Virus record (IMG/VR): IMGVR_UViG_3300033143_001244
Coordinates: 1-44,838 of that record
DNA length: 44,838 nt
Source: a virus
Reading direction: 5' to 3' (one strand)
Shown here one piece after another: positions 8,955 to 16,931 of the stretch (the stretch's first letter is position 1; each line of letters opens with the position of its first letter). The position numbers were made by a program, and so were the translations under genes. The notes under the pieces were generated by a model that was given only the letters and a program-made list of their open reading frames with translations, made no database searches and was not told the DNA's origin.

Positions 8955-9377
8955 TTATGAACTTAAGTGTTTAGTGTACTCACCAGTGTTCTTATCGAGT
9001 TCAATGTACTCAATAATAAGTTCACCGATTAACGCACCATCAGCTGGAGTTACACCACCTGCCTTGATTACTAACTCACCACCTGTTTCCATGTATTGAG
9101 CTGCTGGTACCAAAGTCTCATCACCAACGTTAGCTGCTGCCACCGCCAGTTCTTCAACAACGTTAGTACCATTCGCTACTATATCAAGTGTGGCAGAAGC
9201 CGTACCTGATGCAGTTGTAATGTTACTTACAACGCGAGTAATCAATGAACGAGCCGGCATATTTACATATACAGAACCGTCAACCAGGATATCCGCTTCA
9301 ACAAAAGGAATGACTGCAACGCAGACACCCTTCTTTTGAGCGATAGCTAAAGTACGAGTTTTATTTAAACGTGCCAT
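8955..9377 (-). CDS. Putative capsid decoration/head protein (140 aa)
   Basis: A 140-residue beta-rich protein that begins 13 bp after the capsid gene, with GGGAGAATAGCTC before the ATG. It has a basic N-terminus, a DGSVYVNMPARSL strand, a TTASGTASATLD strand and a C-terminus rich in Ile/Glu. Small proteins placed directly after the major capsid gene usually stabilise the shell. A diverged second copy lies downstream, so the pair may form alternating decoration subunits. No named family is claimed. Confidence 0.55.
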   Translation of the reverse strand: MARLNKTRTLAIAQKKGVCVAVIPFVEADILVDGSVYVNMPARSLITRVVSNITTASGTASATLDIVANGTNVVEELAVAAANVGDETLVPAAQYMETGGELVIKAGGVTPADGALIGELIIEYIELDKNTGEYTKHLSS

Positions 9378-9390
9378 GAGCTATTCTCCC

Positions 9391-10533
9391 TTATTGGACT
9401 TGCAAGTCAACAGCAACAACACCGTAGTCAAGGTCAGCAACCTTGGCAGCAGTATAATCTGTATTCTCAGCAGTCATGTTAGTTTTCTGCGATTCCATCC
9501 AGAACTCAACAGCAGATTCAGACTTGATTCCAAAATCTTGCGATTCCTGGAATTTATAATCTGGCATCTTACCGAAAGCTAACTGCATAGCACCCGCACC
9601 CATGATTAAGCCACGAGAGTGTAAGTTCACACTTGCGTAGTCAAAACCAGCCTGACCAGTCCATAATGCTGAGGCAGGAGCCGCACCATCATATTGACGT
9701 AAGCCACACATTTCAATCTCAGAGTCATCAAGACCCCAACCTAAGACTGAACCTGCTGTAGAGCCAAAGAACTGTTCAGCTTCAACAACTAGTAGATTGC
9801 CGATTTTACCGATAATACCACTAATTAAACGATTGTTGTTACCGCGAACGTCACCTGAAGCCATAATGTTAGCAAAGCCTGTTACAGCTGTAGCATCTTG
9901 CATCAAGATATTCTTCATAGCAGAATCAATAACAAATAACCAAATTGGCTTTTTGTTCTCTAAACGGAATGGGTCTAATGGACGGCGGATGCCACCACTA
10001 GTGAAACCGTTAGAGGTCTTTAAGATTTTCTCGATATCGAGTAAATCAGTCCAGGTGAAAGTAGAACCCAAATCGATAGTATGAGATGGTGCTTGACCCA
10101 ACAGACCTTGAGCAGAGTCAAACAATGCTTGGTCTTTAAAGCGAATGAACAAGTCACCCAACTTAGAACGTGAATCAGCGTGTTCAGTAATAGATAAGTC
10201 ACCGATATCAACACCATCGAAATCATCACCATTGTCTACAACGAGACGGTAACGTTCAACAGTAACTTTATCAGAGAACTTGCGTTTTTGCTCGCCTTTA
10301 CCAAAAGCAGTATCTTTGCCCTTGACAGCTTTACCAGAGATGTTACCATCAAAATCGAAGACAACAGTGTGACCTTCTTTTGAGTTGGTGTTATTCGCCT
10401 GGAAGACGATTGAGTCTGACGACATACCTTGATAAGCATTCCAAAATGAAACAGAGGCTTTTTGAATCAAGCCTTCACGCATCCATTTCTTACGCTTAAG
10501 GTCGGACGTCAGTGGAACTACTGCAGTAGACAT
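9391..10533 (-). CDS. Major capsid protein, N4-gp56-like family
   Basis: The 380-residue protein carries features of the N4-gp56 major capsid family: a basic N-terminal helix (KRKKWMREGLIQKASVSFW), an aromatic helix, the beta strand HTVVFDFDGNISGKAVKG where a Gly-rich loop follows, and KVTVERYRLVVDNG in the E-loop/spine area. It forms the HK97-fold icosahedral shell. GGAGGTAGACA precedes the ATG, the best ribosome site in the region, in keeping with high expression. It lies directly downstream of the scaffold. Confidence 0.8.
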   Translation of the reverse strand: MSTAVVPLTSDLKRKKWMREGLIQKASVSFWNAYQGMSSDSIVFQANNTNSKEGHTVVFDFDGNISGKAVKGKDTAFGKGEQKRKFSDKVTVERYRLVVDNGDDFDGVDIGDLSITEHADSRSKLGDLFIRFKDQALFDSAQGLLGQAPSHTIDLGSTFTWTDLLDIEKILKTSNGFTSGGIRRPLDPFRLENKKPIWLFVIDSAMKNILMQDATAVTGFANIMASGDVRGNNNRLISGIIGKIGNLLVVEAEQFFGSTAGSVLGWGLDDSEIEMCGLRQYDGAAPASALWTGQAGFDYASVNLHSRGLIMGAGAMQLAFGKMPDYKFQESQDFGIKSESAVEFWMESQKTNMTAENTDYTAAKVADLDYGVVAVDLQVQ

Positions 10534-10550
10534 TGTCTACCTCCTATTTG

Positions 10551-11324
10551 CTAAAATATTTCTTTTTCGTACGAGGCAGCAGAATCAGCATCAACAGCTT
10601 CATCTGTTGCTTTACTCGCACCACCAGATTTATTAAGCTCAGGTTCTTCTTCACCAGTGTCAGAAGTTGCAATCTTCTTACCTTTGGTTAGATACTCTTT
10701 TGCTTCAGTTAAAAACTCAGCAAATGAGATTTCACCTTTACTTAACTTACCTGTAATCCGCGGAGGCAGGTCGTTTTCAAAAACGTTATCATCTAGCTTC
10801 AATTCTGGATTGTCGCTGATGAATTGTTCCAAGAGTACTTGTCTATCTTCCAATTCAACTTCTTGCTCAGCATCAGAGTCGATAGTTTCTAACGTCTTCT
10901 CATATTTGCTATATGCTTCAGTATCATATTCATTCAACTTAGCACGCCATGCATCAGGATTTGATTCTTTCAGGTCTTCAAGTTCTTCAGCTTGCTCTAC
11001 TGTCAGATTCGGTCTGATGGAAACTTCAAGTTGCTCTGTTAGCGCAGTGGTCTTAGACTCTGCTACTTTCAGTGCTTGTTGAGACTTGGTAAATGACTTC
11101 TGTGTATCTCGGCGTCTACGTTCTGCATTGACTGAATATTGCATTTCGGGTGACATATCTTTCGGTACGTTCCATTTGCCGTCTTCATCAAATTCCATAT
11201 TGCTTACTGCTTCACTTATATCACTTTCGTACTTAGCCGTGTCAAATGAAGTTTCAGCAGTAGACGTATTATCAGTATCATCTTCTGGAAACTCAACTTG
11301 AGCGGCAGTGTCTGGATTGCTCAT
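10551..11324 (-). CDS. Capsid scaffolding protein (257 aa)
   Basis: Very acidic and largely helical protein placed immediately upstream of the capsid gene, the hallmark of podovirus scaffolds. The N-terminal 40 residues are Asp/Thr-rich, residues 65-95 are a basic patch followed by a coiled coil (ALKVAESKTTALTEQL), and the C-terminal part is Glu/Asp/Lys-rich. Scaffolds fill the prohead and leave before DNA packaging. AAAGGAG precedes the ATG, and a good sigma70-type promoter lies 30-55 bp upstream. Confidence 0.72.
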   Translation of the reverse strand: MSNPDTAAQVEFPEDDTDNTSTAETSFDTAKYESDISEAVSNMEFDEDGKWNVPKDMSPEMQYSVNAERRRRDTQKSFTKSQQALKVAESKTTALTEQLEVSIRPNLTVEQAEELEDLKESNPDAWRAKLNEYDTEAYSKYEKTLETIDSDAEQEVELEDRQVLLEQFISDNPELKLDDNVFENDLPPRITGKLSKGEISFAEFLTEAKEYLTKGKKIATSDTGEEEPELNKSGGASKATDEAVDADSAASYEKEIF

Positions 11325-11351
11325 TGTGTTCTCCTTTTATCAATTATTTTG

Positions 11352-11380
11352 ATTATATTACATTATATATAGAATGTAAA
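11352..11380 (-). promoter_or_regulatory. Sigma70-type promoter for scaffold and capsid genes
   Basis: On the minus strand TTTACA (11375-11380) is followed after 17 bp by TATAAT (11352-11357), close to the host consensus and at ideal spacing. It sits in the only gap of the leftward block near these genes, just upstream of the scaffold ribosome site. It would add transcription of the capsid module independent of the distal operon start. Confidence 0.65.
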
Positions 11381-11381
11381 C

Positions 11382-11397
11382 TTAATAAATTTATTAA
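11382..11397. repeat. 16-bp perfect AT palindrome
   Basis: TTAATAAATTTATTAA reads the same on both strands. It lies between the end of the large fibre gene and the scaffold promoter's -35 box. It could bind a dimeric regulator of the scaffold promoter or simply reflect low complexity; function is not established. Confidence 0.4.
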
Positions 11398-11398
11398 T

Positions 11399-13186
11399 TT
11401 ATCTTCTTCCTAGCATACGATAGTATAATCGTTTAGCATGACCTACTATAATAGGTGTTATACCTACAATACCTGCAACTATACTTGTCATAGTAATACT
11501 ACCAGCAATCGTTTTGAAAGACACAAAACTCGGAAACAGATTGCCGATAGCAGTTATTGATGAAGTAAATAACTTAGAAGTCTTTTTAAATAGTGCTCCA
11601 GTTGCTGTTATACTACCAGCTAAACGCATAGGTATCTTTTTAAGTAATAGTCCAGTTGCAGTTATACCACCAGCTAAAGCTTTACCTGTTCTTTTAACTA
11701 TAGTACCAGAAGCAGTTATTGTACCTGTTACTGTACGTTGCACAGTTATTAAGGTATCTAATAAACCAGAGGCAGTTATAGAACCAATTAGGAGTAATGA
11801 CATTCTTTTAAAGACAGTCCCTGCTGAGGTTAAAAAGCCTTCTAATGTTTTCAGAGTCTTCTTAGCCAGAATGCCACTACTTGTTATTGTACTACTAAAT
11901 AGGATACTTGTTTTCTTATTTACTGTTCCTGCTACAGTCATTGAACCACTGACAGCTTGATAAAATAAACCTACTACCTTATTACCAACTAATACACTAG
12001 TTGCTGTTATACTACCTGTGAATGTTCTGAAGTATAGCTTTGCAGTAGTAAGTATACCTGAACCTGTTATACTACCAGTAAACGACTTAAATGTTTTTTT
12101 AGTTATACTACCTGTGCTTGTTATGACACCTACAAGATGTAAAGGTATTCTCTTTAATAGTATACCAGATGCAGTTATACTACCTGTCAATACTTTAACA
12201 ACTTTCTTGACTCCAGAGACGATACCAGAGCCTGTAATAGACCCTGCGAATGCTCTTACATAAGTTGTAGCTTTAGTCAGTAAACCAGAAGGTGTAATAG
12301 AACCTGTGAATGTTCTAAACGCAGTTAGTACAGTAGATAAAGCACCTGTACTAGTCAAAGAGCCAACTACTGTTCTAAACGCAGTTAGCTTAGTTGCTAC
12401 AATACCTGCAGCAGTTATAACACCTGCCATTAGTCTAGCAAATAAGTTAACCGATGTCATAGCACCAGTACCAGTTAAAGACCCAACAGGAGTTGAATAA
12501 TATAGAGTGCCCGATATTTTAGTTATTGTTGCTGAGCCAGTACTGTTATAAGCATCTAATCCTTTTACTCGAAAAAGCATTGCATCGCTGTCTGCTAAAT
12601 CAGCAGCGATGAACTCTATAGTATATTCAACTTCAACAAAATCTAAACCTAAGAAATCAGCATCACCACCAATACCATCTTCAATAATACCCGCGTTAGG
12701 GGATATTATCGTGCCTATTATTTGTGCAGTAGTATCTCCCCCATTTGTTATATTAGTAGAATCAAAAGCTTTGACCTCCGATGAAACGGTAGTCATGTCT
12801 GTCCAAGCACCAGCGTTCAACTGATATTCCATTTGACCGTCTAAATACGTTTCAGGATTATCTCCAAACTCATAAATAACAAATCGCAATCTTTGTTGTA
12901 CGTTACCTGAACTTACATCTATATCTAAATTATTGTTAGCAAGAACAGGCCAAGTAGCGGTAGTTTCATTACCATCGTCTTCACGCCAACGATATTCATT
13001 TTGTCTCCAAGTTGCAGGAGGAGGGGGTATGGTAATAGTAGAATGAGCAGTTACGGTGTAAGTTTGATTGCCGTCATTATTACTATCATATACTTGAAAT
13101 TCTACTACATCCCCATCCGCTAAATCTGCTTTAATAAACTCAAGTGTGTATTCTATTTCCCATTCTTCATTAGCTAGAATGTCCAT
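11399..13186 (-). CDS. Large fibre/structural protein, 3-prime part of a frameshifted gene (595 aa)
   Basis: The first 220 residues form a beta-rich, lectin-like domain (YRWREDDG and SEVKAFDST motifs) ending in EVEYTIEFIAADLADSDA. From about residue 230 to 575 the protein consists of some 16-18 imperfect repeats of about 20 residues with core GSITASGxLxK, basic and hydrophobic. The preceding frame (13174-13554) encodes a second copy of the same beta domain and runs out exactly where this frame takes over, so both parts probably were or are one protein of about 720 residues. Likely a tail or head fibre. Confidence 0.6.
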   Translation of the reverse strand: MDILANEEWEIEYTLEFIKADLADGDVVEFQVYDSNNDGNQTYTVTAHSTITIPPPPATWRQNEYRWREDDGNETTATWPVLANNNLDIDVSSGNVQQRLRFVIYEFGDNPETYLDGQMEYQLNAGAWTDMTTVSSEVKAFDSTNITNGGDTTAQIIGTIISPNAGIIEDGIGGDADFLGLDFVEVEYTIEFIAADLADSDAMLFRVKGLDAYNSTGSATITKISGTLYYSTPVGSLTGTGAMTSVNLFARLMAGVITAAGIVATKLTAFRTVVGSLTSTGALSTVLTAFRTFTGSITPSGLLTKATTYVRAFAGSITGSGIVSGVKKVVKVLTGSITASGILLKRIPLHLVGVITSTGSITKKTFKSFTGSITGSGILTTAKLYFRTFTGSITATSVLVGNKVVGLFYQAVSGSMTVAGTVNKKTSILFSSTITSSGILAKKTLKTLEGFLTSAGTVFKRMSLLLIGSITASGLLDTLITVQRTVTGTITASGTIVKRTGKALAGGITATGLLLKKIPMRLAGSITATGALFKKTSKLFTSSITAIGNLFPSFVSFKTIAGSITMTSIVAGIVGITPIIVGHAKRLYYRMLGRR

Positions 13187-13554
13187 TGCTCCGGCAGCAC
13201 CTGGCCTTCGTTAGAATTAGTGGCGTAAGTACCGGAGCCTAGTTGTTGTGTTGTTTCTCCATCATCTGTAAGTTTAGTTGAATTAAATGCTTTAACTACA
13301 GAAGAAGTAGTTGTTACATCTGTGTATGTGCCTCCATTTAAACTATACTGAATTAGTCCCCAATAATTAAAGCCGTCGACGCCGCCATCTTCCTGTACTA
13401 AGATTCTTAGTCTTGCTTGAACGTTGCCCGCACCTAAATCGAACTCATGCGTAGTATTAACAACCTCAAGCCAAGTAGCATCTGTTTCATCTGTGCCGTC
13501 ATCATCGCGCCAACGATAAGAGTCTTGGTCGTAGTTTATAACACTATGCGTCAT
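13174..13554 (-). CDS. Fibre protein 5-prime part, truncated by -1 frameshift (126 aa)
   Basis: Encodes the beta domain YRWRDDDG ... VVKAFNST ... TTQQLGSG that is repeated in the next frame. The last residues (GQVLPEQWTF) are out of register. Reading the -1 frame from about 13195 gives GAAGAMDILANEEWEIEY, which aligns residue for residue with GIGGDADFLGLDFVEVEY of the second copy. A one-base loss near GGCCAGG would explain it; a programmed shift is possible but there is no standard slippery heptamer. A sequencing indel is a third option. Confidence 0.6.
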   Translation of the reverse strand: MTHSVINYDQDSYRWRDDDGTDETDATWLEVVNTTHEFDLGAGNVQARLRILVQEDGGVDGFNYWGLIQYSLNGGTYTDVTTTSSVVKAFNSTKLTDDGETTQQLGSGTYATNSNEGQVLPEQWTF

Positions 13555-13929
13555 TTACTTCAACTCTCTCGGCTGATTCCTAAATATTTGTCTTGGAGTT
13601 TTTGATAAATCAGGGTCATTCCCTGCTTTACTAATAATGTCATTAAAAAGTTCATTTGGTATTGTTCTACCAAGCTTTAGCCCATGTATATTTCTATCTT
13701 TGTCATGAGCTAATTGGTCGACTAAGCCGATAAAATCTGAACCATACCAAATAGGTCTACCATCTAAATCTTTAGCCCAATAATAGTTCCAACGCTGTAG
13801 CATCATACGTTGACCTTTTTCTTCATAGGCAATAATGGCAATCACGCCAAAAGCAGGAGCGTGTTCAGGCTCCCCTTGACTATCGTCAAAGGTAGAGCCG
13901 TCATCATAATAGATACGCCAGGCGAGCAT
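13555..13929 (-). CDS. Hypothetical structural-operon protein (124 aa)
   Basis: The protein begins LAWRIYYDDGSTFDDSQGEP, has a central aromatic stretch (MLQRWNYYWAKD, YGSDFIGLVDQL) and a charged C-terminus. I recall similar small proteins next to fibre genes in other phages but cannot name a family or function. It starts by TAATG overlap with the upstream gene and ends one base before the fibre gene start, so it is coupled to both. Confidence 0.5.
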   Translation of the reverse strand: MLAWRIYYDDGSTFDDSQGEPEHAPAFGVIAIIAYEEKGQRMMLQRWNYYWAKDLDGRPIWYGSDFIGLVDQLAHDKDRNIHGLKLGRTIPNELFNDIISKAGNDPDLSKTPRQIFRNQPRELK

Positions 13930-14483
13930 TAGCTGCCAGCAGGAAGAGTCAATTCGTAAGTGAATTCGATTGAATCACCGTTAATAACATTGATTGCTGT
14001 AAAGACTGAACGGTCAAGTAATGTACCAGCAGAAGCAGCAGATAAAACACCATGCTCAGTAATTGCAAGAGTACCAGTATATGGAATAGTTGCAACAGTC
14101 TGATAGATATTAGCACTTGCGCCTTCTGCTTGAGCACCTGATACTCGAGTAGCAGCTTCTGTTCCTAGTGTAGTATCAGTAACATTTTCAGCTACTACAC
14201 CTGTTCCAGAAGCATGGAATTTAAACAAGGCTACATCAGTTCCAGCAGATTGTAAACCATCGACCAGATAGGCTACACCAGCATCAGTTACGACTTTCGT
14301 ACTAATAAGACCAATTTGTTCTCGTGTACCATCTGCATGAATTACGGTTGCATATAATCGACCAACAGGAGTAATACAGTCAACAGCTCCAGTAAGTGCA
14401 TATAACGCAAAAGACTTTAATCCTTCCCATAATACACGTACTTGTAGATTGAATTCAATCCAAGCACTACGTAATTTTTTCAT
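13929..14483 (-). CDS. Putative structural protein (184 aa)
   Basis: A beta-rich protein with a helical N-terminus and a core (FKFHASGTGVVAENVTDTTL) of the type found in small phage neck or head proteins of unknown role. I start it at 14483 because AGAGGAAGA lies 5 nt upstream; an ATG at 14510 is in frame but has no ribosome site. It overlaps the small upstream ORF by 17 nt, an overlap used repeatedly in this genome. Confidence 0.5.
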   Translation of the reverse strand: MKKLRSAWIEFNLQVRVLWEGLKSFALYALTGAVDCITPVGRLYATVIHADGTREQIGLISTKVVTDAGVAYLVDGLQSAGTDVALFKFHASGTGVVAENVTDTTLGTEAATRVSGAQAEGASANIYQTVATIPYTGTLAITEHGVLSAASAGTLLDRSVFTAINVINGDSIEFTYELTLPAGS

Positions 14484-14568
14484 TAGTTCTTCCTCTTTTG
14501 GCAGTGCCATTTTTGATTTGTTTAGTTAGCAGGTACGATTTGTACCATTGTATCAAACGTTGAAGCAT
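14467..14568 (-). CDS. Small basic ORF (33 aa)
   Basis: Begins by TAATG overlap with the upstream gene and is preceded by GGTGGGAGAG. It encodes a Lys/Arg-rich peptide starting MLQRLIQWYKSYLL and ends inside the next gene. It contains the inverted repeat GGTAC-5nt-GTACC at 14532-14546. It may be a real small protein or serve only to couple translation across the gap. Confidence 0.4.
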   Translation of the reverse strand: MLQRLIQWYKSYLLTKQIKNGTAKRGRTNEKIT

Positions 14569-14900
14569 TACTCTCCCACCTTAGTGATAGTAGCAATACC
14601 TGCTGCTGATTCTTGGATTATAGCGACATGAGTAGTATCTTTAGGCATAACAAGTACTTCTACGCCTGCAGGAAAGAATAAGTCACTTACTGTTGCAGTT
14701 AGACCAGTAATACCGAATTTAATATAGGTATCGGTATTAGAAGCAATACGAACAAGTTGTGAGCCTGTCATATCTGCTTCTTGTGAACTAGCACTTACTG
14801 TAATTTTAGCGTGTACTGATTCGTCAGTTGGTAGTGATTGTATTGCATCACCAAACTGTCCCTTGGTCATTCCTTTTACTTGTTGTCTGTCATCGGCCAT
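14568..14900 (-). CDS. Putative structural protein, first gene of leftward block (110 aa)
   Basis: A 110-residue, probably beta-sandwich protein (SASSQEADMTGSQLVRIASN; PAGVEVLVMPKDTTHVAI), similar in style to small phage proteins that decorate virions. I choose the ATG at 14900 (MADDRQQ); upstream TTG or ATG starts at 14930 and 14909 overlap promoter-like sequence. No clear ribosome site precedes any of them, which is odd for a structural gene and suggests a nearly leaderless transcript. Confidence 0.5.
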   Translation of the reverse strand: MADDRQQVKGMTKGQFGDAIQSLPTDESVHAKITVSASSQEADMTGSQLVRIASNTDTYIKFGITGLTATVSDLFFPAGVEVLVMPKDTTHVAIIQESAAGIATITKVGE

Positions 14901-14922
14901 AAAAATCATTATATAAAAAAGA

Positions 14923-14952
14923 GTGTACAATGTATATAGAATAATATATAAT
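14923..14952 (+). promoter_or_regulatory. Rightward promoter for terminase block
   Basis: GTGTAC, 18 bp, then TATAAT (14947-14952). Read as TGTACA plus 17 bp it resembles a sigma70 promoter with a shared non-consensus -35 box. Two other rightward promoters (19976-20005, 29235-29264) have the same arrangement. It lies 39 bp before the first rightward ATG. Confidence 0.6.
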
Positions 14953-14973
14953 AAAATTATTAATTTAATTCAA
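14945..14973 (-). promoter_or_regulatory. Candidate leftward promoter for structural block
   Basis: On the minus strand TTGAAT (14968-14973), 17 bp, TATATA (14945-14950) faces the structural genes. It overlaps the rightward promoter, so the two would compete. The region is very AT-rich, which makes chance matches likely. Confidence 0.35.
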
Positions 14974-14990
14974 TGACAAGAGGAACTGAC

Positions 14991-15191
14991 ATGAAAGTAA
15001 CCAGACGTTTAGGTAAGTATGAAGTCGATTTTACTAATGATTTAGTTTTAACTAAAAGCACTAAAACTGAAATGCAAGGTAGAGACCTACGTGATTTTAA
15101 ACTATCTAATATAACACGTGTACCTATCAATACATTCCTTAATAAGATTAAAGCTTCTTTTATTACTTTAGCTTTCATATGGTTTAGCTAA
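14991..15191 (+). CDS. Hypothetical small protein (66 aa)
   Basis: Starts at the ATG with AAGAGGAAC 5 nt upstream; an earlier ATG at 14973 lacks a ribosome site. The protein begins basic (MKVTRRLGKYEVDF), has a central charged part and ends in a short hydrophobic run (ASFITLAFIWFS) that could be a weak membrane segment. Its stop overlaps the next start (TAATG). First gene of the terminase operon. No family recognised. Confidence 0.5.
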   Translation: MKVTRRLGKYEVDFTNDLVLTKSTKTEMQGRDLRDFKLSNITRVPINTFLNKIKASFITLAFIWFS

Positions 15192-15694
15192 TGAGTTTCT
15201 TTATTTTAGGCTTACCAAGAAGTCGAACAGCTTGGCTTGCTAATCTTATGTCTTATGATGGTTATCACTGTCATCATGAAGGTTCTAATAACTGTTATAA
15301 ACTAGAAGAATATAAAGCTAAGTTAGGACCTTGTACAGGTGATGCTAATACTGGTTTAGTCTTAATAGATATTAAGAAGCATTTCCCTGATAGTAAGATA
15401 GTTATTATCGATAGTACTATTGATGAAGCAGTAGCTTATGGTCAAAGGGTACATAAAGCTAATTTTACTAAAGGGTTAACAGTAATGAAAGCTAAGTTAG
15501 ATAAGTTAGAAGGCCTTCATATACCTATAGCTGATATCGATGACCACTTAGAAGATATCTGGGAATACTTAACTCATGGTATTCCATTCAATCCTCAACG
15601 AGCTAATTTACTTAAAGGTTTAAATATTAATGTAAAAGAGCCTTATCTTATTAACGTACGAGCAGCAAGGAGTTTTTACAGTGATTGCGAATAA
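15191..15694 (+). CDS. Sulfotransferase-like P-loop protein (167 aa)
   Basis: The N-terminus FILGLPRSRTAWLANLM matches the phosphosulfate-binding loop style of sulfotransferases (PRSxTxWL), which bind PAPS and transfer sulfate; other P-loop transferases have similar loops. At 167 residues it is shorter than typical sulfotransferases. It overlaps the 2OG oxygenase gene by 14 nt, so the two are likely co-translated and may act on one substrate. Substrate unknown: virion protein, cell surface or small molecule are all open. Confidence 0.5.
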   Translation: MSFFILGLPRSRTAWLANLMSYDGYHCHHEGSNNCYKLEEYKAKLGPCTGDANTGLVLIDIKKHFPDSKIVIIDSTIDEAVAYGQRVHKANFTKGLTVMKAKLDKLEGLHIPIADIDDHLEDIWEYLTHGIPFNPQRANLLKGLNINVKEPYLINVRAARSFYSDCE

Positions 15695-16247
15695 ATCTCA
15701 TTTCAGAATTGGCCTCACGGTCGACGTGAAGCCTCTTAAAGAACAATTAGATATCAATACAAATCTATTCGATAGATATAATATGCGTCGTACGATGCCT
15801 GGGTCTCCCCACAGTGAGATGGAGGATATTTGGATAAGATATAATGATATCCAACCGTTTCTTGAAAAAGGTAGCTTTGAAGGTTTTGCTGATGAGCATG
15901 ATTCTATTTGGTACCCTGCTTATTTAGATTTACCTGCAGTACGTCAAATCATCTTTGATATCATGGCTGCAGTGGATGGTGAGCGTCTAGGTGGTGTACT
16001 TATTACTAAACTTCCTCCTGGTGGTAAGATTGCTGCTCATACTGATAGTGGCTGGCATGCTGCATACTATCAGAAATTCTATGTTCCTATTAAGAATGCT
16101 CCTGGTGCTACATTCAACTTTGAAGATGGTGTTATAGACCCTACTGAAGGTGATGTATACTTCTTCGATAATTCACAACTACACTGGGTAGAAAATAACT
16201 CAGACCAAGACCGCATAGCTATGATTGTATGCATACGGAGAACATGA
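15681..16247 (+). CDS. 2-oxoglutarate/Fe(II) oxygenase, Asp/Asn beta-hydroxylase-like (188 aa)
   Basis: Double-stranded beta-helix oxygenase features are visible: iron ligands H120-T-D122 and H168 (LHWVENN), and R178 placed to bind 2-oxoglutarate. The spacing and GGKIAAHTD motif resemble the aspartyl/asparaginyl beta-hydroxylase family. Starts with GTG at 15681, supported by AAGGAG 8 nt upstream, inside the end of the preceding gene. A protein hydroxylase is the plain reading; involvement in nucleobase modification cannot be excluded given the hydroxymethylase elsewhere. Confidence 0.7.
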   Translation: MIANKSHFRIGLTVDVKPLKEQLDINTNLFDRYNMRRTMPGSPHSEMEDIWIRYNDIQPFLEKGSFEGFADEHDSIWYPAYLDLPAVRQIIFDIMAAVDGERLGGVLITKLPPGGKIAAHTDSGWHAAYYQKFYVPIKNAPGATFNFEDGVIDPTEGDVYFFDNSQLHWVENNSDQDRIAMIVCIRRT

Positions 16248-16414
16248 TGGTAATTAGTTTTTCAATTAAGAAGTTCGATAAAGAGCATACAGACCTTGTA
16301 GCAGATATTAAAGGTATCTGTATACGTAATGGTATTAATTTCAGTCATGTAGTTCTTGAAGCATTAGCTAAACATAAGAAGGAGGTCTTAGATGCCAACG
16401 AAAATCTCCGATGA
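16244..16414 (+). CDS. Small protein, possibly ribbon-helix-helix (56 aa)
   Basis: A 56-residue protein with ATGA overlap to the oxygenase stop and ACGGAG before it. The second half (NFSHVVLEALAKHKKEVL) is compatible with the C-terminal helix of an Arc/MetJ-type DNA-binding fold, with a beta strand-like N-terminus (VISFSIKKFD). It overlaps the small terminase gene. A regulatory or packaging accessory role is speculative. Confidence 0.45.
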   Translation: MMVISFSIKKFDKEHTDLVADIKGICIRNGINFSHVVLEALAKHKKEVLDANENLR

Positions 16415-16931
16415 GGAAAAGCTACGCATCATGGGTAAAATGCAAGCTGATTCTTCTCCTGCAGCACTAAGAACTATTAGTGAAGAAATGCAGGTACCTT
16501 ATTCACGTCTTATAGCTTATCGTAAAGAACTAAGATTAGCAGAAGAGAATGGTGATATCTCATTATTAGTAGATGCTGATAAACTAATTGTACATAGAGT
16601 AGCTGAAGAAGTTAGGCAAGACTTAAAAGAATTAGCTCCTACAGAAGGTGAGCTTATATCAGCAAAGGTAGATGAAGCTACAGATAGTGTTGACGGTTAT
16701 TTAGTACTCAATGAGCGTCTACAGACAACTGCTTTAACTATAGCATCTAAGATTAATAACCTGGCTGATACTGCTGTTGATTCTAAGGAGCTTCTTATAT
16801 TAGTTGAGTCTCTAACTAAGTTGCAGGTTGCTTTCTTTAATAAGCAAGTAACTAATGTTAACGTATTGAACCAAAGCAATAGTTATGCTTCTAAAGAAGT
16901 GTCTGCATTTAAAGGACTGCAAAAACGATGA
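16392..16931 (+). CDS. Terminase small subunit (179 aa)
   Basis: Directly upstream of and overlapping (ATGA) the terminase large subunit, with an AAGGAGGT ribosome site. It begins with a helix-turn-helix-like segment (LRTISEEMQVPYSRLIAYRKEL, residues about 27-48) that could bind the packaging site, followed by a long helical oligomerisation region and an Asn/Gln-rich tail (NVNVLNQSNSYAS). TerS recognises phage DNA and loads the motor. Called by position and architecture. Confidence 0.65.
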   Translation: MPTKISDEEKLRIMGKMQADSSPAALRTISEEMQVPYSRLIAYRKELRLAEENGDISLLVDADKLIVHRVAEEVRQDLKELAPTEGELISAKVDEATDSVDGYLVLNERLQTTALTIASKINNLADTAVDSKELLILVESLTKLQVAFFNKQVTNVNVLNQSNSYASKEVSAFKGLQKR

